From Rhodococcus koreensis (GTDB taxonomy: Bacteria; Actinomycetota; Actinomycetes; Mycobacteriales; Mycobacteriaceae), in contig NZ_FNSV01000005.1 of NCBI RefSeq assembly GCF_900105905.1, forward strand, positions 1,488,001 through 1,552,000: 64,000 nt of DNA, written 5' to 3'. The translations under genes were made by a program, and so were the position numbers. Below the pieces are notes generated by a model. The model was not told the origin of the DNA. It made no database searches and saw nothing but the letters and a program-made list of their open reading frames with translations. Every line of letters starts with the position of its first letter. The first letter of the stretch is position 1. This document shows positions 24,381 through 33,012 of this stretch, one piece after another.

Positions 24381-26639
24381 TCACGTTTTCTCCAAATATT
24401 CGATGCGGTCGGCGTCGAGCGCCGACGTCACCATCGCCGACAGCCCCGGGTGATTCTCGAGCCGCGGATCGTCCGCGATCACCGACCGCGCGAACTCGGA
24501 CGCCGCCGCGATGACGTCCTCGTGGCCGAGCAGCGACAACAGCCGCAGCGTCGACGTCGTGCCCGACTGCGCCGCACCGAGGATGTCGCCCTCGCGACGG
24601 GTGGCGAGGTCGAGCTGCGCGAGTTCGAAGCCGTCGTTGGTCGACGCCACGTTCGACAGTCGCTCGTAGGCGGGGCCGCCCGGGTTCATTTCCGTGACGA
24701 GAATGCACAGCCCCTGGTGTTTGCCACGGCCGACGCGTCCGCGCAGCTGGTGCAGCTGGCTGACGCCGAAACGGTCCGCGTCGACGATCACCATGATCGT
24801 CGCGTTCGGGACGTCGACTCCGACCTCGACCACCGTGGTGCACACGAGGACGTCGATGTCGCCGGCCGTGAAGTCGCGCATCACCGCGTCCTTCTCGTCC
24901 GCGGGCAGCCTGCCGTGCAGCAGTCCCACCCGCAGGTCGGGCATGATGTCGCCGCTCAGTTCCTCGAACACGTCGACGGCGGACTTCGTCTCGGGCGCCT
25001 TCTCGTCGAACGCGTCCTCGCCGTCGCCCTTCTCGCCGTCGCCGATCCGTGAGCACACGACGTACGCCTGCCGCCCGTCGGCCACGTCCTCGCGGATCCG
25101 TTCCCACGCCCGCGCGACCCACTGCGGCTTCTGGGACGCGGGTACCACACTGCTCTTGATCGGGGAACGCCCCTTCGGCAGCTGGCGCAGCGTCGACACC
25201 TCCAGATCGCCGAGCACGGTCATCGCGATGGTGCGGGGAATCGGCGTCGCCGTCATCACCAGCAGGTGCGGGCTCAGGCCCTCCCGCGCCCTCGACCGCA
25301 GCCGGTCGCGCTGCTCGACACCGAACCGGTGCTGCTCGTCGACGACCACCATCCCGAGGTTGAAGAATTCGACGTTGTCCTGGATCAGGGCGTGCGTGCC
25401 GATGACGATTCCGGCGTCGCCGGTGATCGCCTCGTTCATGGCCGTTCGTTTGGCGGCGACGCCCATCGACCCCGTCAGCAGCGCCACCCGTGTCGCCTTC
25501 TCGTGCGCGCCGAGTTCCCCGGCGGTCGCGAGGGCGCCGAGCATCGCCCGCAGCGACCGGGCGTGCTGCGTGGCGAGCACCTCGGTGGGCGCGAGCAGCG
25601 CGCACTGGTAGCCGGCGTCGACCACCTGGAGCATGGCGCGCAGGGCCACGATCGTCTTGCCCGAACCGACCTCACCCTGCAGCAGCCTGCTCATCGGGTG
25701 TGGTTGCGCCAGATCGGCGGAGATCTCGTCGGCGACCGAATGCTGACCGTCGGTGAGCTGGAACGGGAGCATGCTCTCGAACACGTCCGCGATCCCGCCG
25801 GGCACGGGCGAGCACGCCGGTGCGACCCGCTCGGCGTTGTCGTGGCGGCGACGGGCGAGCACCAGTTGCAGCGCGGTCGCCTCGTCGAACCGCAACCGGT
25901 CGTGGGCGTTCTCGACGTCCTCGCGGGTGTCGGGCAGGTGGACCGACCGCAGGGCTTCGTCGAGTCCGATCAGGTCCCGTTCGGCCCGGACGTTCTCCGG
26001 CAGCGGGTCGTCGACGTGGTCGAGCTGGTCCAGGATCTGGCGGACGCATTTCATGATCGTCCAGCTCTCGACGTCCCGGGTGGCGGGGTAGAGCGGGATC
26101 AGCGCGCGGTCGAACACCGACATGTCGACCCCGGCTCCGGCTTCCTGCGACGCCCGGGCGATGCCCGCGAGGTCGCCGGCGCCGCGTATCCGGCCGACGT
26201 TGACGACGGGGTCCTCGCTGCCCGCGCGGGGTTCGGGAAGGACGAGGTAGCTCGGGTGGGTGAGGCTCCACTTGCTGCGGAAGTACTTCACCGTTCCCGA
26301 GAACATCGCGCGCACGCCGGGCTTGATCACGTGCTTGACCTTCTGCGGACTGAAGAAGGTGACGTCCACGTTCTGGGTGTCGGTCGACAGGACCACCTTG
26401 AGCATGCTGCCCGGCCGGTTCTTCATCTTCACGACGGCCGCGGACGTGACCCGGGCGATGATCGTGATGTGCTCGCCCTCCGGCGGGTCCTTCTCGGCGA
26501 GCTCCCGGCCCTGCGAGGCGTACCGGTGCGGGTAGTGCCGCAGCAGGTCCTCGACCGTGCTGATGTCGAACGCCTCCTCGAGCGCGTCGGCGGTCTTCTT
26601 CCCCAGCAGATGATCGAGCCGGTCGGACAATGTGGCCAT
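24381..26639 (-). CDS. recG: ATP-dependent DNA helicase RecG
   Basis: RecG remodels stalled forks and branched DNA. The 752-residue protein has an N-terminal wedge/OB domain (HITIIARVTSAAVVKMKNRPG), then superfamily 2 helicase motifs: I GEVGSGKTIVAL, II VVDEQHRFGVEQR (DEQH box), III VMTATPIPRT, and VI QLRGRVGRGKHQG. I chose the ATG at 26639 (MATLSDRLDHLLG) with GAGGA 6 nt upstream; another ATG at 26651 overlaps the stop of the DAK2 gene. The 134 bp downstream, before pyc, hold no gene and no obvious terminator. Confidence 0.95.
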   Translation of the reverse strand: MATLSDRLDHLLGKKTADALEEAFDISTVEDLLRHYPHRYASQGRELAEKDPPEGEHITIIARVTSAAVVKMKNRPGSMLKVVLSTDTQNVDVTFFSPQKVKHVIKPGVRAMFSGTVKYFRSKWSLTHPSYLVLPEPRAGSEDPVVNVGRIRGAGDLAGIARASQEAGAGVDMSVFDRALIPLYPATRDVESWTIMKCVRQILDQLDHVDDPLPENVRAERDLIGLDEALRSVHLPDTREDVENAHDRLRFDEATALQLVLARRRHDNAERVAPACSPVPGGIADVFESMLPFQLTDGQHSVADEISADLAQPHPMSRLLQGEVGSGKTIVALRAMLQVVDAGYQCALLAPTEVLATQHARSLRAMLGALATAGELGAHEKATRVALLTGSMGVAAKRTAMNEAITGDAGIVIGTHALIQDNVEFFNLGMVVVDEQHRFGVEQRDRLRSRAREGLSPHLLVMTATPIPRTIAMTVLGDLEVSTLRQLPKGRSPIKSSVVPASQKPQWVARAWERIREDVADGRQAYVVCSRIGDGEKGDGEDAFDEKAPETKSAVDVFEELSGDIMPDLRVGLLHGRLPADEKDAVMRDFTAGDIDVLVCTTVVEVGVDVPNATIMVIVDADRFGVSQLHQLRGRVGRGKHQGLCILVTEMNPGGPAYERLSNVASTNDGFELAQLDLATRREGDILGAAQSGTTSTLRLLSLLGHEDVIAAASEFARSVIADDPRLENHPGLSAMVTSALDADRIEYLEKT

Positions 26640-26647
26640 CGAATTCC

Positions 26648-28351
26648 TCATTCCACCCCGAGTTGCAACAGATCTCCAGGTTGTCCTCCGTGGTAGATCA
26701 TCACCTCGACGCCGGGGTGCCGCTGCGAGATGTGATCGGCCAGTTCGGTGTCGAGCCCCTCCGGCGCTTCCGAGCCCATCAGGAGTGTCACCAGTTCTCC
26801 ACCAGCGCCGAGGACGAGGTCGACGAGCCGGCGTCCGGCGGCGACCGCGTCCGGTTCGATGACGATCACCTCGTGACCCATCAGTCCGATGCCGTCTCCC
26901 GGCTCGCACGTGCCCACGTAGGTGAGGGCACGTTCGCGGGCGATCCGCAGCGACCCCCAGCGGGTGGCGGCGGCGGCCTCGGACATCGCGAACGCGTCGT
27001 CCACCGCCTCGCGCTCGGGATCGTGCACCGCCAGGGAGGCGAGTCCCTGCACCATCGCGGACGTCGCGAGCAACAGGACCTCGTGCCGGGCGTCGCGCGC
27101 CGCGGCGCTGACCGCGACGAGTTCCTGCGCCGTCAACGCGCCGTTGGGGAGGACGAGCACCTCTGTGCGTCCCATCTGCCGGATGACGCCGAGGAGCTGG
27201 GCGCGGGTGACGGGGGCGTCGTCGCAGCGCAGGATCGTCGCGCCCTCGCTCGCGAACAGTTCGGCGGCGCCGTCTCCGGCCACGACGGCGACGATTCCCC
27301 GCTCGCCCTGATCCGGCCGTGTCCGGACCGGCGGAACGAGCAGCCCCTGGTCCCGGGCGTCCACGAGGAAGCTGCTGACCCGGATTCCGTGGATGCGTCC
27401 CGCCGCGAGTCCGGCTTCCACGGCGGCGCCCGCGTCCGTGCAGTGCACGTGCACCGACCAGCCGCCGTCGCCGTCGCCGACGATCACGATCGAGTCCCCG
27501 AGGTCGTTCAGCGCGCCGCGCAGCCCGGCCATCCGGGCCTCGTCGGACTCCGCGACCAGGTACATCACCTCGAAGTCCTGGTCCGAGCCCTCGCCGCAGT
27601 CGGGTCCGGGTCCCGGATGCGCGTGCGCTGCCTGCACCTCGCCGACGGCGACGGGTTCGGCGCGGCGCGCGGACGGGGTGCGTCGCGGGACGTGGAGTGC
27701 GATCGGAGGGCGGTCCGGCGGCGCGCCCGTGACGGCGGTGACGAGCGCGTCGAGGATGACCACGAGTCCGAGTCCGCCCGCATCGACGACGCCTGCGGTG
27801 CCCAGCACCTCGAGTTGCGACGGCGTCCTGGTGAGCGCGGCCGCCGCCGCGTCGGCGGCCGCGCGGGCGGTGTCCGCGACCGGAGCCTCGTCCGGGAACT
27901 CCGCCGCCGCGTCGGCGGCACAGCGCAGCACGGTGACGATGGTGCCTTCCACCAGGTAGCTCACCGCGTCCGTCACCAGGTTGGTGGCCATCAGCAGTCC
28001 GGTCCGGACCGTCCGGGTGTCGACGGCGGACGCGACGGCCGCTTCCGCGACCCCCCGCAGCACCTGCGACAGGATCACCCCGGAGTTCCCGCGGGCGCCG
28101 GCGACCGCACCCCGCGCCAGGGCGATCGCCACCTGGCGGACGTCCTTGGTGCCGCCGTCGGCGCCCGCGTACTCGTCGATCGCACCCAGCGCCGCGCGCA
28201 TCGTGAACAGCAGGTTGGTGCCGGTGTCCGAGTCCGGGATCGGAAAGACGTTGAGGCTGTTGATCTCCTCGCACCGCCGTTCCAGTCCCGCGACGGCGGT
28301 CCGCGCCCACAACTCGAGGACTCGACCGTCCATCGGGAGCTCAGGGGCCAC
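26648..28351 (-). CDS. DAK2-domain protein (FakA/YloV-like)
   Basis: A 567-residue protein with an N-terminal DhaL (DAK2) kinase-like domain: NVFPIPDSDTGTNLLFTMRAAL (Mg-ATP-binding aspartates) and GARGNSGVILSQVLRG. The rest resembles the C-terminal domains of FakA, the kinase that phosphorylates fatty acids bound to FakB. No FakB (DegV family) gene is visible here. It corresponds by position to the split Rv2974c/Rv2975c of H37Rv, here intact. It lies just upstream of recG, with which it overlaps or nearly overlaps, an order conserved in many Gram-positives. Confidence 0.85.
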   Translation of the reverse strand: MAPELPMDGRVLELWARTAVAGLERRCEEINSLNVFPIPDSDTGTNLLFTMRAALGAIDEYAGADGGTKDVRQVAIALARGAVAGARGNSGVILSQVLRGVAEAAVASAVDTRTVRTGLLMATNLVTDAVSYLVEGTIVTVLRCAADAAAEFPDEAPVADTARAAADAAAAALTRTPSQLEVLGTAGVVDAGGLGLVVILDALVTAVTGAPPDRPPIALHVPRRTPSARRAEPVAVGEVQAAHAHPGPGPDCGEGSDQDFEVMYLVAESDEARMAGLRGALNDLGDSIVIVGDGDGGWSVHVHCTDAGAAVEAGLAAGRIHGIRVSSFLVDARDQGLLVPPVRTRPDQGERGIVAVVAGDGAAELFASEGATILRCDDAPVTRAQLLGVIRQMGRTEVLVLPNGALTAQELVAVSAAARDARHEVLLLATSAMVQGLASLAVHDPEREAVDDAFAMSEAAAATRWGSLRIARERALTYVGTCEPGDGIGLMGHEVIVIEPDAVAAGRRLVDLVLGAGGELVTLLMGSEAPEGLDTELADHISQRHPGVEVMIYHGGQPGDLLQLGVE

Positions 28352-28569
28352 AGTCGTCCTCTCCGGCCGGGGAATGGTGAAGGTGCCGCCAGACTAGTCG
28401 GGGGACGGTGATCGGGCCCGCGGTCCGAGCCGTTCGGGACCGGGTTTGGCCATTCCCCACTCGAGCGGCTACTCTTGCACGGTTGCCTCGTTACGGGCGC
28501 ACTTGCTGTGCCCTGTTTCCACGAGGCCAGCAAATTTCACAGTTCACTATCTTGAAGGAGTTCGCGACT

Positions 28570-28761
28570 ATGGCTGCCGTCTGCGACGTATGCGCCAAGG
28601 GGCCCGGCTTCGGTAAGTCGGTCTCGCACTCGCACCGGCGTACCAACCGTCGCTGGAACCCGAACATCCAGACTGTTCGTGCCGAGGTTGCCCCCGGAAA
28701 CACCCGGAAGGTCAACGTCTGCACGTCCTGCCTGAAGGCTGGAAAGGTTGCTCGGGGCTGA
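28570..28761 (+). CDS. rpmB: 50S ribosomal protein L28, zinc-ribbon form
   Basis: A 63-residue L28 beginning [20 protein letters not shown], with two CxxC pairs (CDVC near the start, CTSC near the end), so it is the zinc-binding C+ form. The ATG is preceded by AAGGAG 8-9 nt upstream; an in-frame extension further upstream lacks family similarity. It stands alone between the divergent DAK2 gene and a strong terminator at 28783-28818. Confidence 0.96.
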   Translation: MAAVCDVCAKGPGFGKSVSHSHRRTNRRWNPNIQTVRAEVAPGNTRKVNVCTSCLKAGKVARG

Positions 28762-28782
28762 CCCGACGCTGCGTGCGATGTC

Positions 28783-28825
28783 ACTGCGCCCCCGACACTT
28801 CGGTGTCGGGGGCGCAGTTCTTTTC
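28783..28825 (+). terminator. Strong intrinsic terminator of rpmB
   Basis: A perfect 16-bp stem (28783-28798 and 28803-28818) closed by a stable TTCG tetraloop and followed by TCTTTTCT. It starts 22 nt after the rpmB stop. This is one of the few U-tract terminators in the window. Confidence 0.93.
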
Positions 28826-28909
28826 TGTCGCGACTGCAGCCCGATTCGGCATCGTCGCAGCGCATCGGGGCACGACGGGCACCGGCAGGGGCCCACGTAG
28901 GGTGCAACG

Positions 28910-29698
28910 GTGACTTCTCTCGATGGATTCAGCAAAGTACAGCTCGAAGACGGCGTCCTGCGCGTCACGATCGCGACGGCGGAGAACGGCACCTCGCTGG
29001 ACGGCGAGGGTTTGGTGCAGGGTGCCCGCGCGCTCGAAGCGGTCGGTGACCGGATCGGCAGCGTCCTCCTCGTCGGGGAGGGCCCGAACTTCTGCGCGGG
29101 CGGCAACGTCCGCGCCTTCGCGTCCGCACCGGTGCGCAGCGAGTGCGTCGCCGAGGTGGCGGGCGTCTTCCACGACTTCGTTCGGGCGCTCGACGCCGTG
29201 ACCGTTCCGGTGATCGCCGGTGTCCACGGCTGGGCGGCGGGCGCCGGCATGAGCCTCGTCTGCCTCACGGACGTCGCGATCGGTGGCCCCGGCACCAAGC
29301 TGCGCCCCGCCTACCCGTCGATCGGCTACACGCCGGACGGCGGCATGTCCTGGACGCTGCCGCGCATCGTCGGCGACGCCCGTGCGCGTGAGATCCTGAT
29401 CACCGACGCCGTTCTCAGCGGTGACGAGGCCGTTCGCCTCGGCATCCTCAGCCGCCTCGTCGGCGACGACGTCGTCCAGGACGAGGCGCTCCGGCTCGCC
29501 CGCACCCTCGCCGCCGGCCCGACGTCGTCGTACTCGGGGATCAAGACACTCGTGCGCGATTCGCGGTCACGCACGCTCGCCGAGCAACTCGACGCGGAGG
29601 CCGAGTCGATCGCCGCCGCGGCCGACAGCCCGGTGGGACGCGAGGGCGTCGACGCGTTCGTGGAGAAGAGGCGTGCCGATTTCGCATCAGTGAAGTGA
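28910..29698 (+). CDS. Enoyl-CoA hydratase/isomerase family protein
   Basis: A 262-residue crotonase-fold protein, probably acting on acyl-CoA thioesters. The oxyanion-hole segments are visible: NFCAGGNVRAF (about residues 61-71) and HGWAAGAGMSLVCLTDV (about 105-121). In the second catalytic region, YPSIGYTPDGGMSW, the classic Glu of one hydratase position is not evident, so isomerase or other crotonase chemistry is possible. The GTG start (VTSLDGFSKVQ) follows the rpmB terminator. The 3' end is imperfectly duplicated just past the stop (29697-29727). Confidence 0.85.
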   Translation: MTSLDGFSKVQLEDGVLRVTIATAENGTSLDGEGLVQGARALEAVGDRIGSVLLVGEGPNFCAGGNVRAFASAPVRSECVAEVAGVFHDFVRALDAVTVPVIAGVHGWAAGAGMSLVCLTDVAIGGPGTKLRPAYPSIGYTPDGGMSWTLPRIVGDARAREILITDAVLSGDEAVRLGILSRLVGDDVVQDEALRLARTLAAGPTSSYSGIKTLVRDSRSRTLAEQLDAEAESIAAAADSPVGREGVDAFVEKRRADFASVK

Positions 29699-29742
29699 AG
29701 CGTCGTGCGGATTTCGCGTCGGTGAAGGACACGCAGGACTGA
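29665..29742 (+). repeat. Imperfect tandem duplication at the 3' end of the enoyl-CoA hydratase gene
   Basis: Unit 1 (29665-29695) is the end of the gene; unit 2 (29697-29727) follows one base later, is 26/31 identical, and is shifted by two in frame. Both encode KRRADFASVK in their own frames. Unit 2 continues as DTQD then TGA at 29740-29742. The stop used by the intact gene is formed at the junction. Confidence 0.85.
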
Positions 29743-29785
29743 CGGTCCCGTCCGCGCCGCCCTCGCCGTCCCGCGGGCGGGCGGC

Positions 29786-30460
29786 TTACGGCAGCTGCCA
29801 GTTCACCGGTTCCGCGCCCAGGCCGTCGAGGAGTTCGTTCGCGCGGCTGAACGGCCGCGAACCGAAGAATCCGCGTGACGCCGACAACGGTGAGGGGTGC
29901 GCCGACTCGATCGTCGGCACGTCGCCGAGCATCGGTTTCAGGGTGGACGCGTCCCGGCCCCACAGAATCGCGACGAGGGGTTCGGGGCGCGCCACGAGGG
30001 CGCGAATGGCCTGTTCGGTGACCGCCTCCCAGCCCTTCTTCCGGTGCGCGGCCGGGAGTCCGGGCTGCACGGTGAGAACCCTGTTCAGCAGGAGCACGCC
30101 CTGACGGGACCACGGGGTGAGGTCGCCGGTGGTCGGCGTCTGGTAACCGAGGTCCTTGCTGTACTCGGTGAAGATGTTGCCGAGACTGCGCGGCACCGGT
30201 TTCACCTCCGGAGCCACCGAGAAGCTGAGACCGACGGCGTGACCGGGTGTGGGGTACGGATCCTGGCCCACGATCAGGACCTTGACCTCGGAGAACGGGT
30301 GGGTGAACGCCCTCAGGACGTTCTCCCCGGCGGGCAGGTACTCACGACCGTCGGCGATCTCCGCGCGCAGAAACGCGCCCATCTCCGTGATCCGCCCGGC
30401 CACCGGTTCGAGCGCCTCGGCCCATCCTGCCTCGACGAGGTCCGACAGCGGCGCCGCCAT
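29786..30460 (-). CDS. ung: Uracil-DNA glycosylase (family 1)
   Basis: Ung excises uracil from DNA. The 224-residue protein has the water-activating motif [19 protein letters not shown] (about residues 61-79), SNIF-type [12 protein letters not shown], and the C-terminal DNA-intercalating motif [17 protein letters not shown]. The ATG at 30460 overlaps the stop of the upstream hexapeptide-repeat gene. A much longer frame in the same register runs upstream but reads as shadow of the neighbouring genes. Confidence 0.96.
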   Translation of the reverse strand: MAAPLSDLVEAGWAEALEPVAGRITEMGAFLRAEIADGREYLPAGENVLRAFTHPFSEVKVLIVGQDPYPTPGHAVGLSFSVAPEVKPVPRSLGNIFTEYSKDLGYQTPTTGDLTPWSRQGVLLLNRVLTVQPGLPAAHRKKGWEAVTEQAIRALVARPEPLVAILWGRDASTLKPMLGDVPTIESAHPSPLSASRGFFGSRPFSRANELLDGLGAEPVNWQLP

Positions 30461-30981
30461 CAGTCGAGCCTGCGCAGCGACTCGCGGTAGTAGGCCGCGT
30501 TCGCGGCGTACATCTTCACGTTCCTGTCGAGGTGCCCCTCGGGGACCTCGTAGCCCTGCCGGATCTTCGCGGGGACACCGAGCGCCATGCTCCGCGGCGG
30601 AACCTCGAACTTGAACGGGACGACGGCACCTGCTCCGACGATCGACCCTGCGCCGATGACCGAACCGTTGAGCACGATCGAACCGGACGCGATCAGGCAG
30701 TGGTCGCCGATCGTCGACCCCTCGATGTGCGCCGCGTGGCCGACGACGCAGCCCGAGCCGATGACGGTGGGATCGAACACCGTGCAGTGGATCACGGTGC
30801 CGTCCTGGATGTTGGTGTCGGCGCCGACGGTGATGGTGCCGTAGTCGGCGCGAAGCACGGCCTGCGGCCACACCGAGGTTCCCGCCGCCAGGGTCACGTT
30901 TCCGATCACCACGGCGTCGGGGTGGACGTAGGCGTCCGGATGGATGTCGGGTTCGCGGTCCCCGAGCGCGTAGATAGCCAT
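30460..30981 (-). CDS. Gamma-carbonic anhydrase-like hexapeptide-repeat protein
   Basis: A 173-residue left-handed beta-helix protein built from repeats of the form [LIV]-G-x-x-x-x, for example [24 protein letters not shown]. The three zinc-ligand histidines of gamma-class carbonic anhydrases fit [24 protein letters not shown] (about residues 72-95). Activity cannot be judged from sequence; PaaY/YrdA-type members often act as thioesterases or lack known function. It lies between thiL and ung on one strand. Confidence 0.85.
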   Translation of the reverse strand: MAIYALGDREPDIHPDAYVHPDAVVIGNVTLAAGTSVWPQAVLRADYGTITVGADTNIQDGTVIHCTVFDPTVIGSGCVVGHAAHIEGSTIGDHCLIASGSIVLNGSVIGAGSIVGAGAVVPFKFEVPPRSMALGVPAKIRQGYEVPEGHLDRNVKMYAANAAYYRESLRRLD

Positions 30982-30990
30982 GCGTGCAAC

Positions 30991-31968
30991 CTATACCGCG
31001 AAACTCTGCCAGCCGCCGGCCCCCGGCCAGGTCTCGCCGTCGACCGAGATGCCGGACCCGTCGTGGACGACACCGATCCGGGTCCACCCCGCCGGGAGCG
31101 GGACGTCGCCGGGGAAGGTGGCGGCGAAGCCGTGGTCCTCTCCCCCGGTGAGCACCCATTCCCAGTGGTCGGCGCCGAGACCCTTCGCCGCCGACACCAG
31201 TTCCGGCGACACGGTCACGTCGGATCGGCTGAGCGACATCCCGACTCCGGACTGTTCGCAGATGTGGCCGAGATCGGCGAGGAGCCCGTCGGAGATGTCG
31301 GTCATCGCGTGAACACCGCCGGCCGCGGCGGCCCACGCCGCGGCATACGGCGGGGTGGGGACCCGGTGCGCGGCGAGAAGGTCCGGGAAATCCGTGGATC
31401 CGCCGAGCAGCAACGCGAGACCGGCCGCCGATCGGCCGAGTTCCCCGGCCACCGCGACCACGTCACCCGGCCGCGCGCCCGACCGCCGGATCGGGCTTCT
31501 GCCGCCGAGATCACCGAGGACGGTGACGGAAATCACGACCTGGGCGGCCTGCACGAGATCCCCGCCCACGACACCGGCTCCGAGTTCCTCGGCGCTCTCC
31601 CCGATCGCCGCGGAGATGCCGTCCGCCACGTCGATCGGCGTGTCCGGCGGCAGGCCGAGGGACACCAGGAAAGCTGTCGGTCGCGCACCCATCGCCGCGA
31701 CGTCGGCGGCGTTCTGGGCCACCGCCTTGCGACCGATGTCTCGCGGCGAAGACCAGTCGAGTCGAAAATGCCTGTCCTGCACCAGCATGTCGGCGGACAC
31801 CGCCACCCGACCGTCGGCCGCCCGAACGAGAGCGGCGTCGTCTCCGGGGCCGATCAGGGTGGTCGGGGGCTGCACCCGGCCCTGCACCGCGCGGCCGATG
31901 ACGGCGAATTCGCCGACGTCGGCGACGGTGCGGGGCGGAGTCGGGTCCGGGGAATCCGTCGGTGTGAT
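30991..31968 (-). CDS. thiL: Thiamine-monophosphate kinase, apparent ATC start
   Basis: ThiL phosphorylates thiamine monophosphate to the active diphosphate. Recognisable segments: [52 protein letters not shown] and [13 protein letters not shown]. The conserved ThiL N-terminus ([20 protein letters not shown]) is encoded upstream of the first conventional start (GTG at 31887). The frame stays open to a TAG near 32079 but contains no ATG, GTG or TTG there. The best start is ATC at 31966-31968 (then [11 protein letters not shown]), with a perfect GGAGG six bases upstream, giving 325 residues. A single-base change from ATG, or a sequencing error, is the alternative. Confidence 0.85.
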   Translation of the reverse strand: MTPTDSPDPTPPRTVADVGEFAVIGRAVQGRVQPPTTLIGPGDDAALVRAADGRVAVSADMLVQDRHFRLDWSSPRDIGRKAVAQNAADVAAMGARPTAFLVSLGLPPDTPIDVADGISAAIGESAEELGAGVVGGDLVQAAQVVISVTVLGDLGGRSPIRRSGARPGDVVAVAGELGRSAAGLALLLGGSTDFPDLLAAHRVPTPPYAAAWAAAAGGVHAMTDISDGLLADLGHICEQSGVGMSLSRSDVTVSPELVSAAKGLGADHWEWVLTGGEDHGFAATFPGDVPLPAGWTRIGVVHDGSGISVDGETWPGAGGWQSFAV

Positions 31969-32160
31969 GGTGTGCCTCCAGGCGCGCCGTAGTGTCGGGT
32001 GACCCGCGCGACGGCCGTGGGTCCGGTCGACGGAATGTGCGACTGCGGTACCTTCAAGCTGTTGCCGGGACTACTCGGCACGTGACCGATCAGCGCGCCG
32101 AAGCACCCGCGACTCTACCGAGATACCTGCGGGGCGGAGCAGGGAAGGGCCGGAGCGAGA

Positions 32161-32394
32161 GTGCAAGCGTTCATCCTGATCCAGACCGAAGTCGGCAAGG
32201 CTGCGGCGATCGCGACCGAGATCGCGAAGATCACCGGAGTGCGGACCGCCGAGGACGTGGTCGGACCGTACGACGTCATCGTGCGGGTGTCCGCCGACGA
32301 CGTCGCTCCCGTCGTCAAGGAGATCCGTCAGGTCGCCGGCATCACCCGCACCCTCACCTGCGACGTCCCCGAAAAGTCTGCGAACAAGAACTGA
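32161..32394 (+). CDS. Stand-alone Lrp/AsnC ligand-binding (RAM) domain protein
   Basis: A 77-residue protein that is only the effector-binding/oligomerisation half of an Lrp/AsnC regulator, with no helix-turn-helix: QAFILIQTEVGKAAAIATEI, then VVGPYDVIVRVSADD and GITRTLTCDV. Such stand-alone RAM proteins assemble as rings and may bind amino acids or partner with full-length regulators. The start is GTG. It is divergent from thiL and is followed after 2 bp by the DUF3515 gene. Confidence 0.82.
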   Translation: MQAFILIQTEVGKAAAIATEIAKITGVRTAEDVVGPYDVIVRVSADDVAPVVKEIRQVAGITRTLTCDVPEKSANKN

Positions 32395-32396
32395 GC

Positions 32397-32993
32397 ATGT
32401 CCGATCTCGAACCCGAACAGAATGCATCCGACGGCACTCCCGGCCCGGCCCTCGCGGAGCGACGGAATCCGGCGCTCATCGCGACGGCCGTGGCACTGCC
32501 CGTTGCCCTGATCATCGGCATCGTCGTGGCCGCGGTCTTCGCCGGCCGCAACCCTGCCAAGGAACCCGTGTCGCTGGGGCCGGTGCCGGCGCCGGCGTCC
32601 GGGTCCGCGGAGTGCGCCGCCCTGATGGCGGGCCTCCCCGACGCGCTCGGCGACTACACCCGGGCGGAACTTACCGAACCCGCACCCGAGGCGACCGCCG
32701 CGTGGCAGCCGGCCGAGGGCGAACCCCTCGTGCTGCGGTGCGGCCTGGACCGTCCCGCGGAGTTCGATCAGGCGTCCGCGCTTCAGGTGATCGACGGGGT
32801 GCAGTGGTTCGAGATCTCCGGTGCGAGCGCCGGAATCGACGCGAGCAGCTATTTCGCCGTCGACCGCGGCGTGTACGTCGGACTCACCGTTCCCATCGGT
32901 GTGGGCCCGACTCCGCTCCAGGACATCTCCGGCGCGGTGTCGCAGGCACTGCCGCAGAAGCCCCTCGATCCGGCGCCGGTCGCGAATCCCTGA
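32397..32993 (+). CDS. DUF3515 membrane-anchored protein
   Basis: A 198-residue actinobacteria-specific protein with one N-terminal transmembrane or uncleaved signal segment (about residues 25-48, IATAVALPVALIIGIVVAAV). The outside domain has two cysteines (in SAECAAL and LRCGLDR) that could pair, and a conserved-looking QWFEISG segment. It matches the position of H37Rv Rv2980. Function unknown. The ATG follows the RAM gene stop by 2 bp, so the two are probably co-transcribed. Confidence 0.83.
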   Translation: MSDLEPEQNASDGTPGPALAERRNPALIATAVALPVALIIGIVVAAVFAGRNPAKEPVSLGPVPAPASGSAECAALMAGLPDALGDYTRAELTEPAPEATAAWQPAEGEPLVLRCGLDRPAEFDQASALQVIDGVQWFEISGASAGIDASSYFAVDRGVYVGLTVPIGVGPTPLQDISGAVSQALPQKPLDPAPVANP

Positions 32994-33012
32994 CCGCCGG
33001 ACCGCCGTTTCG

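Noticed and set aside
26652..28310. Long in-frame N-terminal extension of recG into the DAK2 gene
   Set aside because: The extension is Arg/Gly-rich shadow of the DAK2 gene; RecG homology begins at the ATG with the good ribosome-binding site at 26639.
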